Assembly (NCBI GenBank): GCA_045648425.1
Contig: JAZRNV010000049.1
Span: forward strand, 1 to 20,004
Direction of reading: 5' to 3'
Length of the DNA stretch: 20,004 nucleotides
From: RGIG2206 sp045648425
Lineage (GTDB): Bacteria > Bacillota > Clostridia > Oscillospirales > Acutalibacteraceae
Shown: one piece after another, positions 1-6,019 of the stretch
Layout of the letters: every line of letters begins with the position of its first letter
Position numbering within the stretch: position 1 is the stretch's first letter
Translations under genes and position numbers: made by a program
Notes under the pieces: generated by a model
Seen by the model: the letters and a program-made list of their open reading frames with translations, nothing else
Databases searched by the model: none
What the model was told of the DNA's origin: nothing

Positions 1-181
1 CCAGCATAAGAGCAAAGCCAAAGGTAACAGCAAGTATTAAATAGACAAGCAAAAATATGCCCCCGCCATATTTAGCTGCAAGATAAGGGAATCGCCAAAT
101 ATTGCCAAGTCCGACAGCTGAACCCGCAGCAGCAAGAACAAAACCTAATTTTCCGGTAAAACTGCTTCTTTTTGTTTCCAT
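1..181 (-). CDS. Sodium-dependent transporter, NSS/SNF family (N-terminal fragment, cut by the window edge)
   Basis: Only the first 60 codons are in the window; the gene runs off the left edge. The visible protein starts METKRSSFTGKLGFVLAAAG and continues with SAVGLGNIWRFPYLAAKYGG, the TM1 signature of neurotransmitter:sodium symporters (LeuT, TnaT, MhsT type). In this family the AVGLGNIWRFPY stretch forms part of the Na+ and substrate site, so import of an amino acid or similar amine with sodium at the cytoplasmic membrane is expected; the substrate cannot be told from this fragment. A second hydrophobic segment begins at about residue 42. The ATG is preceded by a GGAG ribosome binding site 8 bases upstream. 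The gene lies downstream of the spoIVA terminator, so it is probably transcribed separately. Confidence 0.9.
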   Translation of the reverse strand, partial: METKRSSFTGKLGFVLAAAGSAVGLGNIWRFPYLAAKYGGGIFLLVYLILAVTFGFALML

Positions 182-214
182 ACTTTACGCTCCAAGATTT
201 TTATAACATTTCTA

Positions 215-242
215 TTATTACACAAAAACCTTATAAAGGCAA
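215..242 (-). promoter_or_regulatory. Weak candidate SigA promoter for the sodium-dependent transporter
   Basis: On the minus strand a TTGCCT -35-like hexamer (237-242) and a TAATAA -10-like hexamer (215-220) are separated by 16 bp, between the spoIVA terminator and the transporter start. The matches are only partial. The case rests mainly on position: the gene needs a promoter after the terminator. Confidence 0.3.
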
Positions 243-260
243 CAACAATTTTAACAAAAT

Positions 261-291
261 AAAAGGAGTGGCGAAATTATCGCCACTCTTT
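261..291 (-). terminator. Intrinsic terminator downstream of spoIVA
   Basis: An 8-bp GC-rich stem, GAGTGGCG (266-273) with CGCCACTC (281-288), closes a 7-base loop. Read on the minus strand it is followed by CCTTTTATTTTG, a U-rich tract. It lies just past the spoIVA stop codon. Confidence 0.85.
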
Positions 292-295
292 ATAA

Positions 296-1774
296 TTACA
301 ATATTATGCAAATCAAGCCGCTGCAGCCCTCATTGATCACACGTTCAATCGTTTCTTGCATCTTCATACGAGCATCTCCCGGCATTCTTGCAAGCTTGGT
401 ATGGAGTCCTTCGTTTACCAATTCGTGCAAGGATTTACCAAATATGTTAGAATCCCAAATCTTGATTGGATCTTGCTCAAACTCTTTAAGCAAATACATC
501 ACAAGGTCTTCCGACTGTTTTTCAGAGCCAACGATCGGCGAAACTTCGGTGTTTATATTTGCTTTCATCATATGAATTGATGGAGCAGATGCTCGCAAAC
601 GCACACCGTATCTGCCGCCCTGATGAACGATTTCAGGTTCTTCCAAAGAAAGCTCCTCAATTTGCGGCATAACAATGCCGTACCCCGTTGCTTCAACTTC
701 ATCCAGCGCATCCTTAACTCTGCGATATTCTTTTGCCATTACCGACAATTCCGTTAAAGTAGTCATTAAATCTTGTTCACTTTCTATTTTGACTCCTGTT
801 TGCTCTGAAATTATCTTATAGAACATTTCATCTCTCAGCTTGGCAAAAATTTTAACATCACCTGTTCCTAAATCAACAGTTTCAATTTCAACCTCATCTA
901 TGTTATCGGCCTTACTTAACTGTTTAATTAGATTTTTAACCTCTTTAACCTTATTAAGACCGCTTACCGCTGATTTAATTGCATCTATAATTGATTTTCT
1001 TAACCAATGCTCAAGGGGCAACGCCGCCAACCAATTTGGAAGTTTAATTTCAATTTCTCTAATAGGAAAGTCTTTTAATATTTCACCTAAAATCTCTTTA
1101 ATTTTTTGTTCATCAATAGTTGAGCAATCAACAGCTTTTACGGTTGCGGAATACTTTTCGCTCAAGCTTTCGGCTAATGAGATTGCTTCTTCAGATTCAG
1201 GATGACAAGTATTTATCAGCATTATGAAGGGTTTATTGATTTGCTTCAACTCACCGACTACTCTTTCTTCAGCTTCTAAGTAGTCTTCTCTCGAAATTTC
1301 ACCGATGCTGCCGTCTGTTGTAATAACCAAGCCAATGGTTGAGTGTTCATTTATCACCTTCTGCGTTCCAATTTCAGCCGCCATATTAAATGGGATAGGT
1401 TGTTCGAACCAAGGGGTTTTCACCATTCTTGGTCTATCCCCTTCAATGTAACCAATTGATGACGGAACAATATATCCAACGCAATCTATCATTCTGACCG
1501 ACATTTTACAACCGTCATTCATTTCAAGCTCAACGGCATCTTCAGGAATAAACTTAGGTTCTGTGGTCATAATTGTACGGCCTGATGCAGATTGGGGCAA
1601 TTCATCGTTGGCTCTTTCTCTCATTGCAGAATTAGTTATGTTTGGCAAAACCATGACATCCATAAAACGTTTAATGAATGTGGACTTTCCTGTTCTTACA
1701 GGGCCAACAACGCCAATATAAATGTCCCCATTGGTTCTTGCTGAAATGTCACGATATATATTTGTATCTGTCAT
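296..1774 (-). CDS. spoIVA: Stage IV sporulation protein A, spore coat morphogenetic ATPase SpoIVA
   Basis: SpoIVA is the polymerising ATPase of the spore coat basement layer. It is made in the mother cell, recruited to the forespore outer membrane by SpoVM, and self-assembles irreversibly after ATP hydrolysis; in Clostridioides difficile it also binds SipL. The protein is 492 aa, the same length as the Bacillus subtilis protein as I recall it, and similarity runs end to end. The Walker A motif GPVRTGKS lies at residues 24-31 with Lys30. The motifs DELPQSASGRTIMTTEPKF, DCVGY and EHSTIGLVITTDG are recognisable, and the conserved C-terminus ends GLICIIL. I chose the ATG at 1774 because GGAGG lies 8 bases upstream and MTDTNIYRDI aligns with the family start; an in-frame extension to 1828 has neither support. 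The gene is monocistronic by position, with its own terminator and a SigE-like promoter. Confidence 0.97.
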   Translation of the reverse strand: MTDTNIYRDISARTNGDIYIGVVGPVRTGKSTFIKRFMDVMVLPNITNSAMRERANDELPQSASGRTIMTTEPKFIPEDAVELEMNDGCKMSVRMIDCVGYIVPSSIGYIEGDRPRMVKTPWFEQPIPFNMAAEIGTQKVINEHSTIGLVITTDGSIGEISREDYLEAEERVVGELKQINKPFIMLINTCHPESEEAISLAESLSEKYSATVKAVDCSTIDEQKIKEILGEILKDFPIREIEIKLPNWLAALPLEHWLRKSIIDAIKSAVSGLNKVKEVKNLIKQLSKADNIDEVEIETVDLGTGDVKIFAKLRDEMFYKIISEQTGVKIESEQDLMTTLTELSVMAKEYRRVKDALDEVEATGYGIVMPQIEELSLEEPEIVHQGGRYGVRLRASAPSIHMMKANINTEVSPIVGSEKQSEDLVMYLLKEFEQDPIKIWDSNIFGKSLHELVNEGLHTKLARMPGDARMKMQETIERVINEGCSGLICIIL

Positions 1775-1809
1775 ACGCTGTTCCTCCATCATTTTGCAAT
1801 CATTTGTAC

Positions 1810-1839
1810 AAATTATGCTGAGAAACAAAATTATATTAC
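1810..1839 (-). promoter_or_regulatory. Candidate SigE-type promoter for spoIVA
   Basis: On the minus strand GTAATATA (1832-1839) and CATAATTT (1810-1817) are separated by 14 bp. This resembles the mother-cell SigE pattern, an ATATT-like -35 and a CATACAAT-like -10 with 13-14 bp spacing. spoIVA belongs to the SigE regulon in studied spore formers. The -10 match is partial, so this is a candidate. Confidence 0.45.
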
Positions 1840-1850
1840 AAAAATAAGTG

Positions 1851-1879
1851 TTGACAAATTAATGAGCGGTTGCTATAAT
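1851..1879 (+). promoter_or_regulatory. Strong SigA promoter of the thiT riboswitch transcript
   Basis: A perfect -35 TTGACA (1851-1856) and a perfect -10 TATAAT (1874-1879) are separated by 17 bp, with a TGC extended -10 element (1871-1873). Transcription should start near 1886, about 12 bases before the riboswitch core. It lies back to back with the spoIVA promoter, its -35 only 11 bp away. Confidence 0.9.
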
Positions 1880-1892
1880 AACGTTGACAAAA

Positions 1893-1985
1893 AAATAGGG
1901 GTGCTGGTAATTGATCCGGCTGAGATTTGTCGTTTTCGGCATAGACCCTTTGACCTGATGCGGATAATGCCGACGTAGGAACAAT
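1893..1985 (+). promoter_or_regulatory. TPP (thiamine pyrophosphate) riboswitch aptamer, thi-box
   Basis: The hallmarks of the TPP riboswitch appear in order. GGGGTGC is at 1898-1904. A GCTGG/CCGGC stem (1903-1907 with 1916-1920) leads into CTGAGA (1920-1925), the pyrimidine-sensing loop. ACCCTTTGACCTGATGCGG (1945-1963) is followed by GGATAATGCC (1962-1971) and CGTAGGA (1974-1980), which contact the pyrophosphate side. A variable extra stem-loop occupies about 1928-1943. It lies between a strong promoter and an intrinsic terminator ahead of thiT, so TPP binding is expected to switch thiT off by transcription termination. The antiterminator pairing was not resolved by eye. Confidence 0.96.
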
Positions 1986-2007
1986 ATATGAGCGCTCGTA
2001 TTGTTTA

Positions 2008-2034
2008 CCGCCCGGTATATCCGGGCGGTTTTTT
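2008..2034 (+). terminator. Rho-independent terminator of the TPP riboswitch (expression platform)
   Basis: A perfect 8-bp stem, CCGCCCGG (2008-2015) with CCGGGCGG (2021-2028), has a TATAT loop and is followed by TTTTTT (2029-2034). It lies between the aptamer and thiT. A second, weaker hairpin occupies 1980-2005 (AACAATA with TATTGTT) between aptamer and terminator. Confidence 0.9.
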
Positions 2035-2055
2035 GTCGGAAAGGATGTTTTAATT

Positions 2056-2640
2056 TTGAACAAATTTAAAATACGGCGTTTAACAATCAGCGCAATATTT
2101 ATTGCACTTTCAGCAGTTTTAAGCTTAGTTAAGATAACACTGCCAATAAACATTCACGGAGGAAGCATAACTCTTCTGAGCATGCTGCCCGTGGCAATGA
2201 TCGGTGTGTGCTATGGTACTAAATGGGGCTTATGGTCCAGCTTTGTTTATTCATTAGTTCAGCTGATGTTCGGCATAACAATGGATGGTCTGTTTGCTTG
2301 GGGACTTACCCCTTTTATACTCATTTGTACAATAATGCTTGATTATATTTTGGCATTTTCTGTACTTGGTCTGTCAGGAATGTTTAGTAAAAAAGGTGTG
2401 TTCGGCATTGTACTTGGCGTTGCCCTTTCGTTAACATTGCGCTTCATTTGCCATTTCATATCAGGCGTGTTTCTGTTTGGACAATTTGCTGAAACCGAAA
2501 CGTGGATTTACTCGTTAACCTATAATAGTTCATATATGCTGCCTGAGCTGATATTGACGGTGATTGCTGCATCAATATTGTTCGGTATGCCTCAGATTAA
2601 AAAGCTAATAAACCAACTCGCACAAGGAAATCCGCTGTGA
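2056..2640 (+). CDS. thiT: Thiamine-specific S component of an ECF transporter, ThiT
   Basis: ThiT is the thiamine-binding membrane subunit of an energy-coupling factor transporter. It works with a shared EcfT-EcfA-EcfA' module, which is not in this window. The 194-aa protein is very hydrophobic, with about six membrane segments. The family landmarks are GGSITLLSMLPVAMIG at about residues 35-50, the KWGLWSSFVY stretch, the RFICHFISGVFLF helix and YNSSYMLPELILT near the C-terminus. ThiT substrate contacts in other species fall in matching helices, including a His in the HF-I-G helix. The start is a TTG at 2056 with GGAAAGGA about 10 bases upstream; an ATG at 2045 stops after two codons. The preceding TPP riboswitch independently supports the thiamine role. 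Expression should rise when TPP is scarce. Confidence 0.93.
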   Translation: MNKFKIRRLTISAIFIALSAVLSLVKITLPINIHGGSITLLSMLPVAMIGVCYGTKWGLWSSFVYSLVQLMFGITMDGLFAWGLTPFILICTIMLDYILAFSVLGLSGMFSKKGVFGIVLGVALSLTLRFICHFISGVFLFGQFAETETWIYSLTYNSSYMLPELILTVIAASILFGMPQIKKLINQLAQGNPL

Positions 2641-2642
2641 AA

Positions 2643-2678
2643 TAAGAAGCCTGCTTTCTACAGAAAGCAGGCTTCTTT
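2643..2678. terminator. Bidirectional intrinsic terminator between thiT and the ThuA-like gene
   Basis: A long stem pairs AAGAAGCCTGCTTTCT (2644-2659) with AGAAAGCAGGCTTCTT (2662-2677), with a very short loop. T-rich sequence follows in both directions (CTTCTTTTATA on plus, CTTCTTATTT on minus). It separates convergent genes and can stop both transcripts. Confidence 0.88.
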
Positions 2679-3394
2679 TATACGGATTTAATAGGTTTTT
2701 CAACCATAGGACATATAAGTTCATTTACTCTTTTTACGGGAGCAGCCCATTCAACGGCATTTTTGATAATAGTCTGCACGTTTGGATTATGGAAGGTGGG
2801 ATAAGACTCGTGACCTGGTTGAAAATAGAAAATCTTACCTAATCCGCGAGTGTAGCAACATCCTGAACGGAATACCTCTCCACCTTCAAACCAACCTACA
2901 AGCAATAACCTTTCCGGAGCAGGGATATCAAACTGCTCAGCATAGGTTTCTTCGTGTGCTAGTTCAAAATAACGATCAATACCTTGAGTTATAGGATGAG
3001 AAGGATCAACCACCCAAACTCGCTCAAAATCTCCATCCTCACGCCATGAAAGGTTGCAAGTAGTGCCCATAAGGGCCTTAAAAGGTTTGCTGTGATGAGC
3101 TGAATGAAGAAAAACCATTCCCATTCCCTTAAGCACCGCATCGGTCACACGTTTTACTATCTCGTCAGAAACCTCACCATGGTTCATGTGGCCCCACCAA
3201 ATAAGAACATCAGTATTATCTATAACCTCTTGTGTTAAACCGTGCTCGGGTTCATCCAATGTTGCAGTAGTTACTTGATGGCCTGCACTTTTTAAGAAAT
3301 CAGCAATACACGAATGAATACCATCAGGATAAATCGCCCGAACAGTATCGCTGTATTTTTCATGTCTAAACTCATTCCACACGGTAACTCTCAT
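2678..3394 (-). CDS. ThuA-like domain protein (class I glutamine amidotransferase-like fold)
   Basis: The 238-aa protein matches the ThuA/trehalose-utilisation family, whose fold resembles class I glutamine amidotransferases. Visible features are an N-terminal strand MRVTVWNEFRHEK, the segment TDVLIWWGHMNHGEVSDEIV (residues 61-80), GMGMVFLHSAHHSKPFKALMG (about 90-110), a VVDPSHPITQGI motif (128-139), and GKIFYFQPGHESYPTFHNP near the C-terminus. No signal peptide or membrane segment is seen. The family is tied to sugar metabolism in some bacteria, but the reaction is not established and no sugar genes lie nearby, so no substrate is assigned. I chose the ATG at 3394 because GGAGG lies 7 bases upstream. 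It follows sipL in the same direction but has its own SigA-like promoter and a terminator, so it is probably a single-gene unit. Confidence 0.85.
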   Translation of the reverse strand: MRVTVWNEFRHEKYSDTVRAIYPDGIHSCIADFLKSAGHQVTTATLDEPEHGLTQEVIDNTDVLIWWGHMNHGEVSDEIVKRVTDAVLKGMGMVFLHSAHHSKPFKALMGTTCNLSWREDGDFERVWVVDPSHPITQGIDRYFELAHEETYAEQFDIPAPERLLLVGWFEGGEVFRSGCCYTRGLGKIFYFQPGHESYPTFHNPNVQTIIKNAVEWAAPVKRVNELICPMVEKPIKSV

Positions 3395-3427
3395 TTTCAA
3401 TCCTCCAAAGTTCATTATCTATTCTCT

Positions 3428-3456
3428 ATTATAACACTTAACTTCTATTAATTCAA
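3428..3456 (-). promoter_or_regulatory. SigA promoter of the ThuA-like gene
   Basis: On the minus strand the -35 TTGAAT (3451-3456) and a perfect -10 TATAAT (3428-3433) are separated by 17 bp. The gene starts 33 bases past the -10. The -35 begins only 6 bases beyond the sipL stop codon. Confidence 0.8.
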
Positions 3457-3462
3457 CAGCAT

Positions 3463-4989
3463 TTATACAGAAGGTATAACCAATGTTTTACTGCCATCTA
3501 TAACTTCTGATTTAAGTCCATTTGTAGAAGTTATTGCATCTGCAGATGTATGATAATGCTGAGCTATGTTCCAAACAGATTCACCGTCATTTGCAAAGTA
3601 CACAACAACTGACGAAGGCGAGCAATTACGTTTATGCTCTTCTCCAAGTTCTGCAGACGATATAACCTCACAATGATTTTGCTCAATAATATCAATTATT
3701 ATATTTAATTCGCTTATAATATCAATACCATTTTCGGTCAATGAAAAGGAGCACGTAACAGGAGAAACCACGCACTTAAATTCTGTCTTGTTTGGCAACG
3801 CCAAATCAAAGCACTTATCAAAATCATAAATTCTTTCATAATACGATGGCTCGCCTTGTTTATCTTTTATTATCATACATATTTGAATACTTCCCTCAAC
3901 AGACAAGCCATCTGCTTTCAGAGAAACATTTCTAACTTGCGGATTGTTCCACACATCAATCAACTGCATATCAGCGGTAAACGGTATATCAACAAACTCT
4001 TTAATCTTGATTTTTTCATTTAATGTAGACAATACCTTTTCAAAGCAAATATCCGTACGCTCAAGAATCATATCGTATTTAGTGGAGTAAGCATCTGTAA
4101 TATAAGGTATTTCTCCCTCGCAATATGCGCTGGCACACAATAGAATTTTTACCGAAGCACTTACGACTCTCATATCACCACTCATACCTGTTCGCGGCAT
4201 AAGCTCAGCGCTCACAATGTCTCCTTTTACCGTACAGGTGCAATTTTCATTAATACCCGACAGTTCAAGCACCTGATTAAAAGAAATAGAATCTGAAAAT
4301 CTTTCGCATTCAACTGTCTCTTCGCCGAAATATAATACATCCATTAATATTTCACCCTTGACAACAACCTTGTTACCTACTATCCGCTTTTCATTTATAA
4401 CAACACTTAAATCATGCCGCAAAATGTTTCTGATTGCCGGGCATCTGTCGGGTAATGAAATCTCATCATTTATAAGCAGATATTTTTCACAACGTCCCGA
4501 GGGACTTGATGCAGGCGATACCGATCGTTTACTTTGAACATGAGGAGCATCAATATCTGCAAGCACTTGAACATCTTCGCATGATACAACAGTAAGCAAC
4601 ATCGATACAGCAGCGTGAACATCGATTTGTCGTTCACTTATAGCTTTGCAATTACAGTAATCGGTTCTGCACTCTGCTTCAACAAAAGTATCAATTGCAG
4701 TAATATTACAATCAACCGACTTAGTAAACGGCGCCTGCATATCAAAGCTTCTAATGCCGCAATCACTGTCAGAATATATTAAATTAAGGCAGATAATTCC
4801 GTCGATATTAATATGGCCGTTTTCAATGTTACGCTGTGCAATTTTAGCAAAAACTCTGCACTTTAATATTCGGTGAATATCAGGATAATAGTCGGGCAAA
4901 ATCACCTCAGCATCAAAAGGGTGTTCGACCGTTTGTCGGTGTACCGTTTTGTTCATTTTTATCGATTGAGTAGTAAATCTGCAATCCAT
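3463..4989 (-). CDS. sipL: SpoIVA-interacting spore coat protein SipL (DUF3794 repeats plus LysM)
   Basis: SipL, described in Clostridioides difficile, binds SpoIVA through its C-terminal LysM domain and is needed to localise the coat around the forespore. The 508-aa protein has the expected architecture. A first DUF3794 unit begins at LPDYYPDIHRIL (residues 31-42), a second at LPDRCPAIRNIL (179-190), and a more divergent third covers about 325-400. A LysM domain lies at 461-507 (FANDGESVWNIAQHYHTSAD, then NG and a terminal TLVIP). No signal peptide is seen, as expected for a mother-cell cytoplasmic protein. It contains 23 cysteines, which is unusually many. The ATG at 4989 has AAGGAG 10 bases upstream. 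It lies just downstream of the spoVM terminator; the 70-bp leader is AT-rich and no clear promoter was picked out. Identity rests on architecture and on the spoVM/spoIVA context. Confidence 0.9.
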   Translation of the reverse strand: MDCRFTTQSIKMNKTVHRQTVEHPFDAEVILPDYYPDIHRILKCRVFAKIAQRNIENGHINIDGIICLNLIYSDSDCGIRSFDMQAPFTKSVDCNITAIDTFVEAECRTDYCNCKAISERQIDVHAAVSMLLTVVSCEDVQVLADIDAPHVQSKRSVSPASSPSGRCEKYLLINDEISLPDRCPAIRNILRHDLSVVINEKRIVGNKVVVKGEILMDVLYFGEETVECERFSDSISFNQVLELSGINENCTCTVKGDIVSAELMPRTGMSGDMRVVSASVKILLCASAYCEGEIPYITDAYSTKYDMILERTDICFEKVLSTLNEKIKIKEFVDIPFTADMQLIDVWNNPQVRNVSLKADGLSVEGSIQICMIIKDKQGEPSYYERIYDFDKCFDLALPNKTEFKCVVSPVTCSFSLTENGIDIISELNIIIDIIEQNHCEVISSAELGEEHKRNCSPSSVVVYFANDGESVWNIAQHYHTSADAITSTNGLKSEVIDGSKTLVIPSV

Positions 4990-5053
4990 ATATTATGCAC
5001 TCCTTTATACATCGTTTATAATATATATATTCTTAGTGCAACAATATATGAAT

Positions 5054-5074
5054 AAAAAAACCCGGCTAAGCCGG
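5054..5074 (-). terminator. Intrinsic terminator downstream of spoVM
   Basis: Read on the minus strand, the stem CCGGC-TTA-GCCGG (5062-5074) is followed by G and seven T residues. It lies 15 bases past the spoVM stop and ends the transcript that runs through thiN, the 52-aa ORF and spoVM. sipL therefore probably has its own promoter. Confidence 0.85.
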
Positions 5075-5088
5075 ATTTATGTATATTA

Positions 5089-5169
5089 TTAATCATCTTT
5101 TTTAATTTTAAAAAAAGCTCTTAAAATACCTCTCAAAATCTTAGGGCTCTTAACAACAACTATCTTCAT
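5089..5169 (-). CDS. spoVM: Stage V sporulation protein M, SpoVM
   Basis: SpoVM is a tiny amphipathic-helix peptide that recognises the convex forespore membrane and anchors SpoIVA. This ORF encodes 26 aa, the same length as the Bacillus subtilis peptide as I recall it. It begins MKIVVVKSPKILRGILRA and ends KIKKDD. Lys7, Pro9, Lys10, Leu12, Gly14, Ile15, Arg17 and Ala18 match the B. subtilis sequence, and Pro9 is functionally important there. The C-terminal part is a basic amphipathic helix. The ATG has a GAGGGG ribosome binding site 6 bases upstream. It lies 12 bases after the 52-aa ORF, downstream of thiN as in Bacillus, with a terminator after it and sipL next. It is short enough to be missed by length-filtered gene finders. 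Confidence 0.95.
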   Translation of the reverse strand: MKIVVVKSPKILRGILRAFFKIKKDD

Positions 5170-5181
5170 AAATACCCCTCG

Positions 5182-5340
5182 CTAAAATTTAATTCGACAA
5201 GCGCCAAGAATCAGCAAGCCAATGGCAAGAATAACAATTATAGCTGCCGCAGGTAATATATATGAAGAAACCAAACCAAGTGCATACACAGCAAGAAGTG
5301 CCCCGGTTCCGTATCCGTTACATCGACAATTCTTACGCAT
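5182..5340 (-). CDS. Unrecognised 52-aa small membrane protein upstream of spoVM
   Basis: I do not recognise this protein. The ORF encodes 52 aa, with a short basic, cysteine-containing head (MRKNCRCNGYGTGA), a hydrophobic region over about residues 13-47 that may be one long or two short membrane helices around Pro30, and a basic tail (CRIKF). There is no cleavable signal pattern. The ATG has GGTGGTGAG immediately upstream, a good ribosome binding site about 6 bases away. It starts 58 bases after the thiN stop and ends 12 bases before spoVM, so it is very likely co-transcribed with spoVM. The context suggests, but does not prove, a role at the forespore membrane or in small-protein control of coat assembly. 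A longer ORF in another frame across the same DNA lacks these signals. Confidence 0.72.
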   Translation of the reverse strand: MRKNCRCNGYGTGALLAVYALGLVSSYILPAAAIIVILAIGLLILGACRIKF

Positions 5341-5398
5341 AAGCTCACCACCTTCAACGCTCTGTCTGCTAACAGTTTACGCAAAAGGGCAAAAAATG

Positions 5399-6019
5399 TT
5401 AATCGTGACTTAAAAGCACCGCAACTACTCCGCTGCGAACAGTCAACTCGCAACTATTACCGATTATTTCATTACTTACACCTATGGGAAAATTTGATTC
5501 AAGCAGTTTATCCTCAATTTGATATTTAACACCGACCAATTTTGATATAAAAGCATCTCCGCCATATGGCAATATAGACATATAGCAATCTTTCTTTGCT
5601 TCAACAGTATGCTCACCCACAGAAAACAGTTTGACGACGTTATGTTCATCAACAATTTGTGCATCAATGTTATTATCTAAAAGGAACTTAAGAACAAACA
5701 GGTTTGCATAGGTATGGTCAAGTCGAGTACCGATACAACCAAAAAGTATTACAGAACTTACACCACGCTCAACCAGAATTCTGGCAGCAGCCATTGTATC
5801 AGTATCATCCTTTTCAACAGGAAGTTTGATAAGCTCATTATAAGCGTGGTCACCTTCAGCTGAATCAAAATCCCCTACCCATATATCTGCTGCAAGTCCG
5901 AGAGCATCCGCGTGGCGAATTCCCGAATCAGCACAAACAATTAAATCAGCGGTCTCAGAACACAGTCTTGCATCAGTATAATCAAAAATTTCAGCACCGG
6001 AAAAAAGAACGGCTTTCAT
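5399..6019 (-). CDS. thiN: Thiamine pyrophosphokinase ThiN
   Basis: ThiN transfers pyrophosphate from ATP to thiamine to give TPP in one step in the cytoplasm. The 206-aa protein has the family motifs in order: CADSGIRHA (residues 29-37), WVGDFDS (47-53), KDDTDTMAAAR (70-80), FGCIGTRLDHTYANL (93-107, usually GGxGGRxDH) and the C-terminal thiamine-binding domain with GVSNEIIGN and a terminal VLLSHD. The ATG at 6019 overlaps the rsgA stop as TGATG, with GGGAG 8 bases upstream; a GTG one codon earlier is possible. It follows rsgA directly, whereas Bacillus has rpe between them. With ThiT it completes a thiamine salvage route. Confidence 0.94.
   Translation of the reverse strand: MKAVLFSGAEIFDYTDARLCSETADLIVCADSGIRHADALGLAADIWVGDFDSAEGDHAYNELIKLPVEKDDTDTMAAARILVERGVSSVILFGCIGTRLDHTYANLFVLKFLLDNNIDAQIVDEHNVVKLFSVGEHTVEAKKDCYMSILPYGGDAFISKLVGVKYQIEDKLLESNFPIGVSNEIIGNSCELTVRSGVVAVLLSHD

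Noticed and set aside
229..239. Short inverted repeat CCTTATAAAGG ahead of the transporter as an operator
   Set aside because: Only 4-bp arms in very AT-rich DNA; likely chance.
840..1205. A 121-codon plus-strand open frame inside spoIVA
   Set aside because: It is antisense to strongly conserved SpoIVA sequence and shows no family features.
2045..2053. ATG at 2045 as the thiT start
   Set aside because: The frame stops after two codons (ATG TTT TAA); the TTG at 2056 has good spacing from GGAAAGGA and gives the full ThiT.
5238..5453. A 71-codon open frame on the minus strand across the thiN end and the small ORF
   Set aside because: It overlaps the end of thiN in another frame, has no ribosome binding site at its start and a mixed, family-less composition. 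The 52-aa ORF in the other frame has proper signals.
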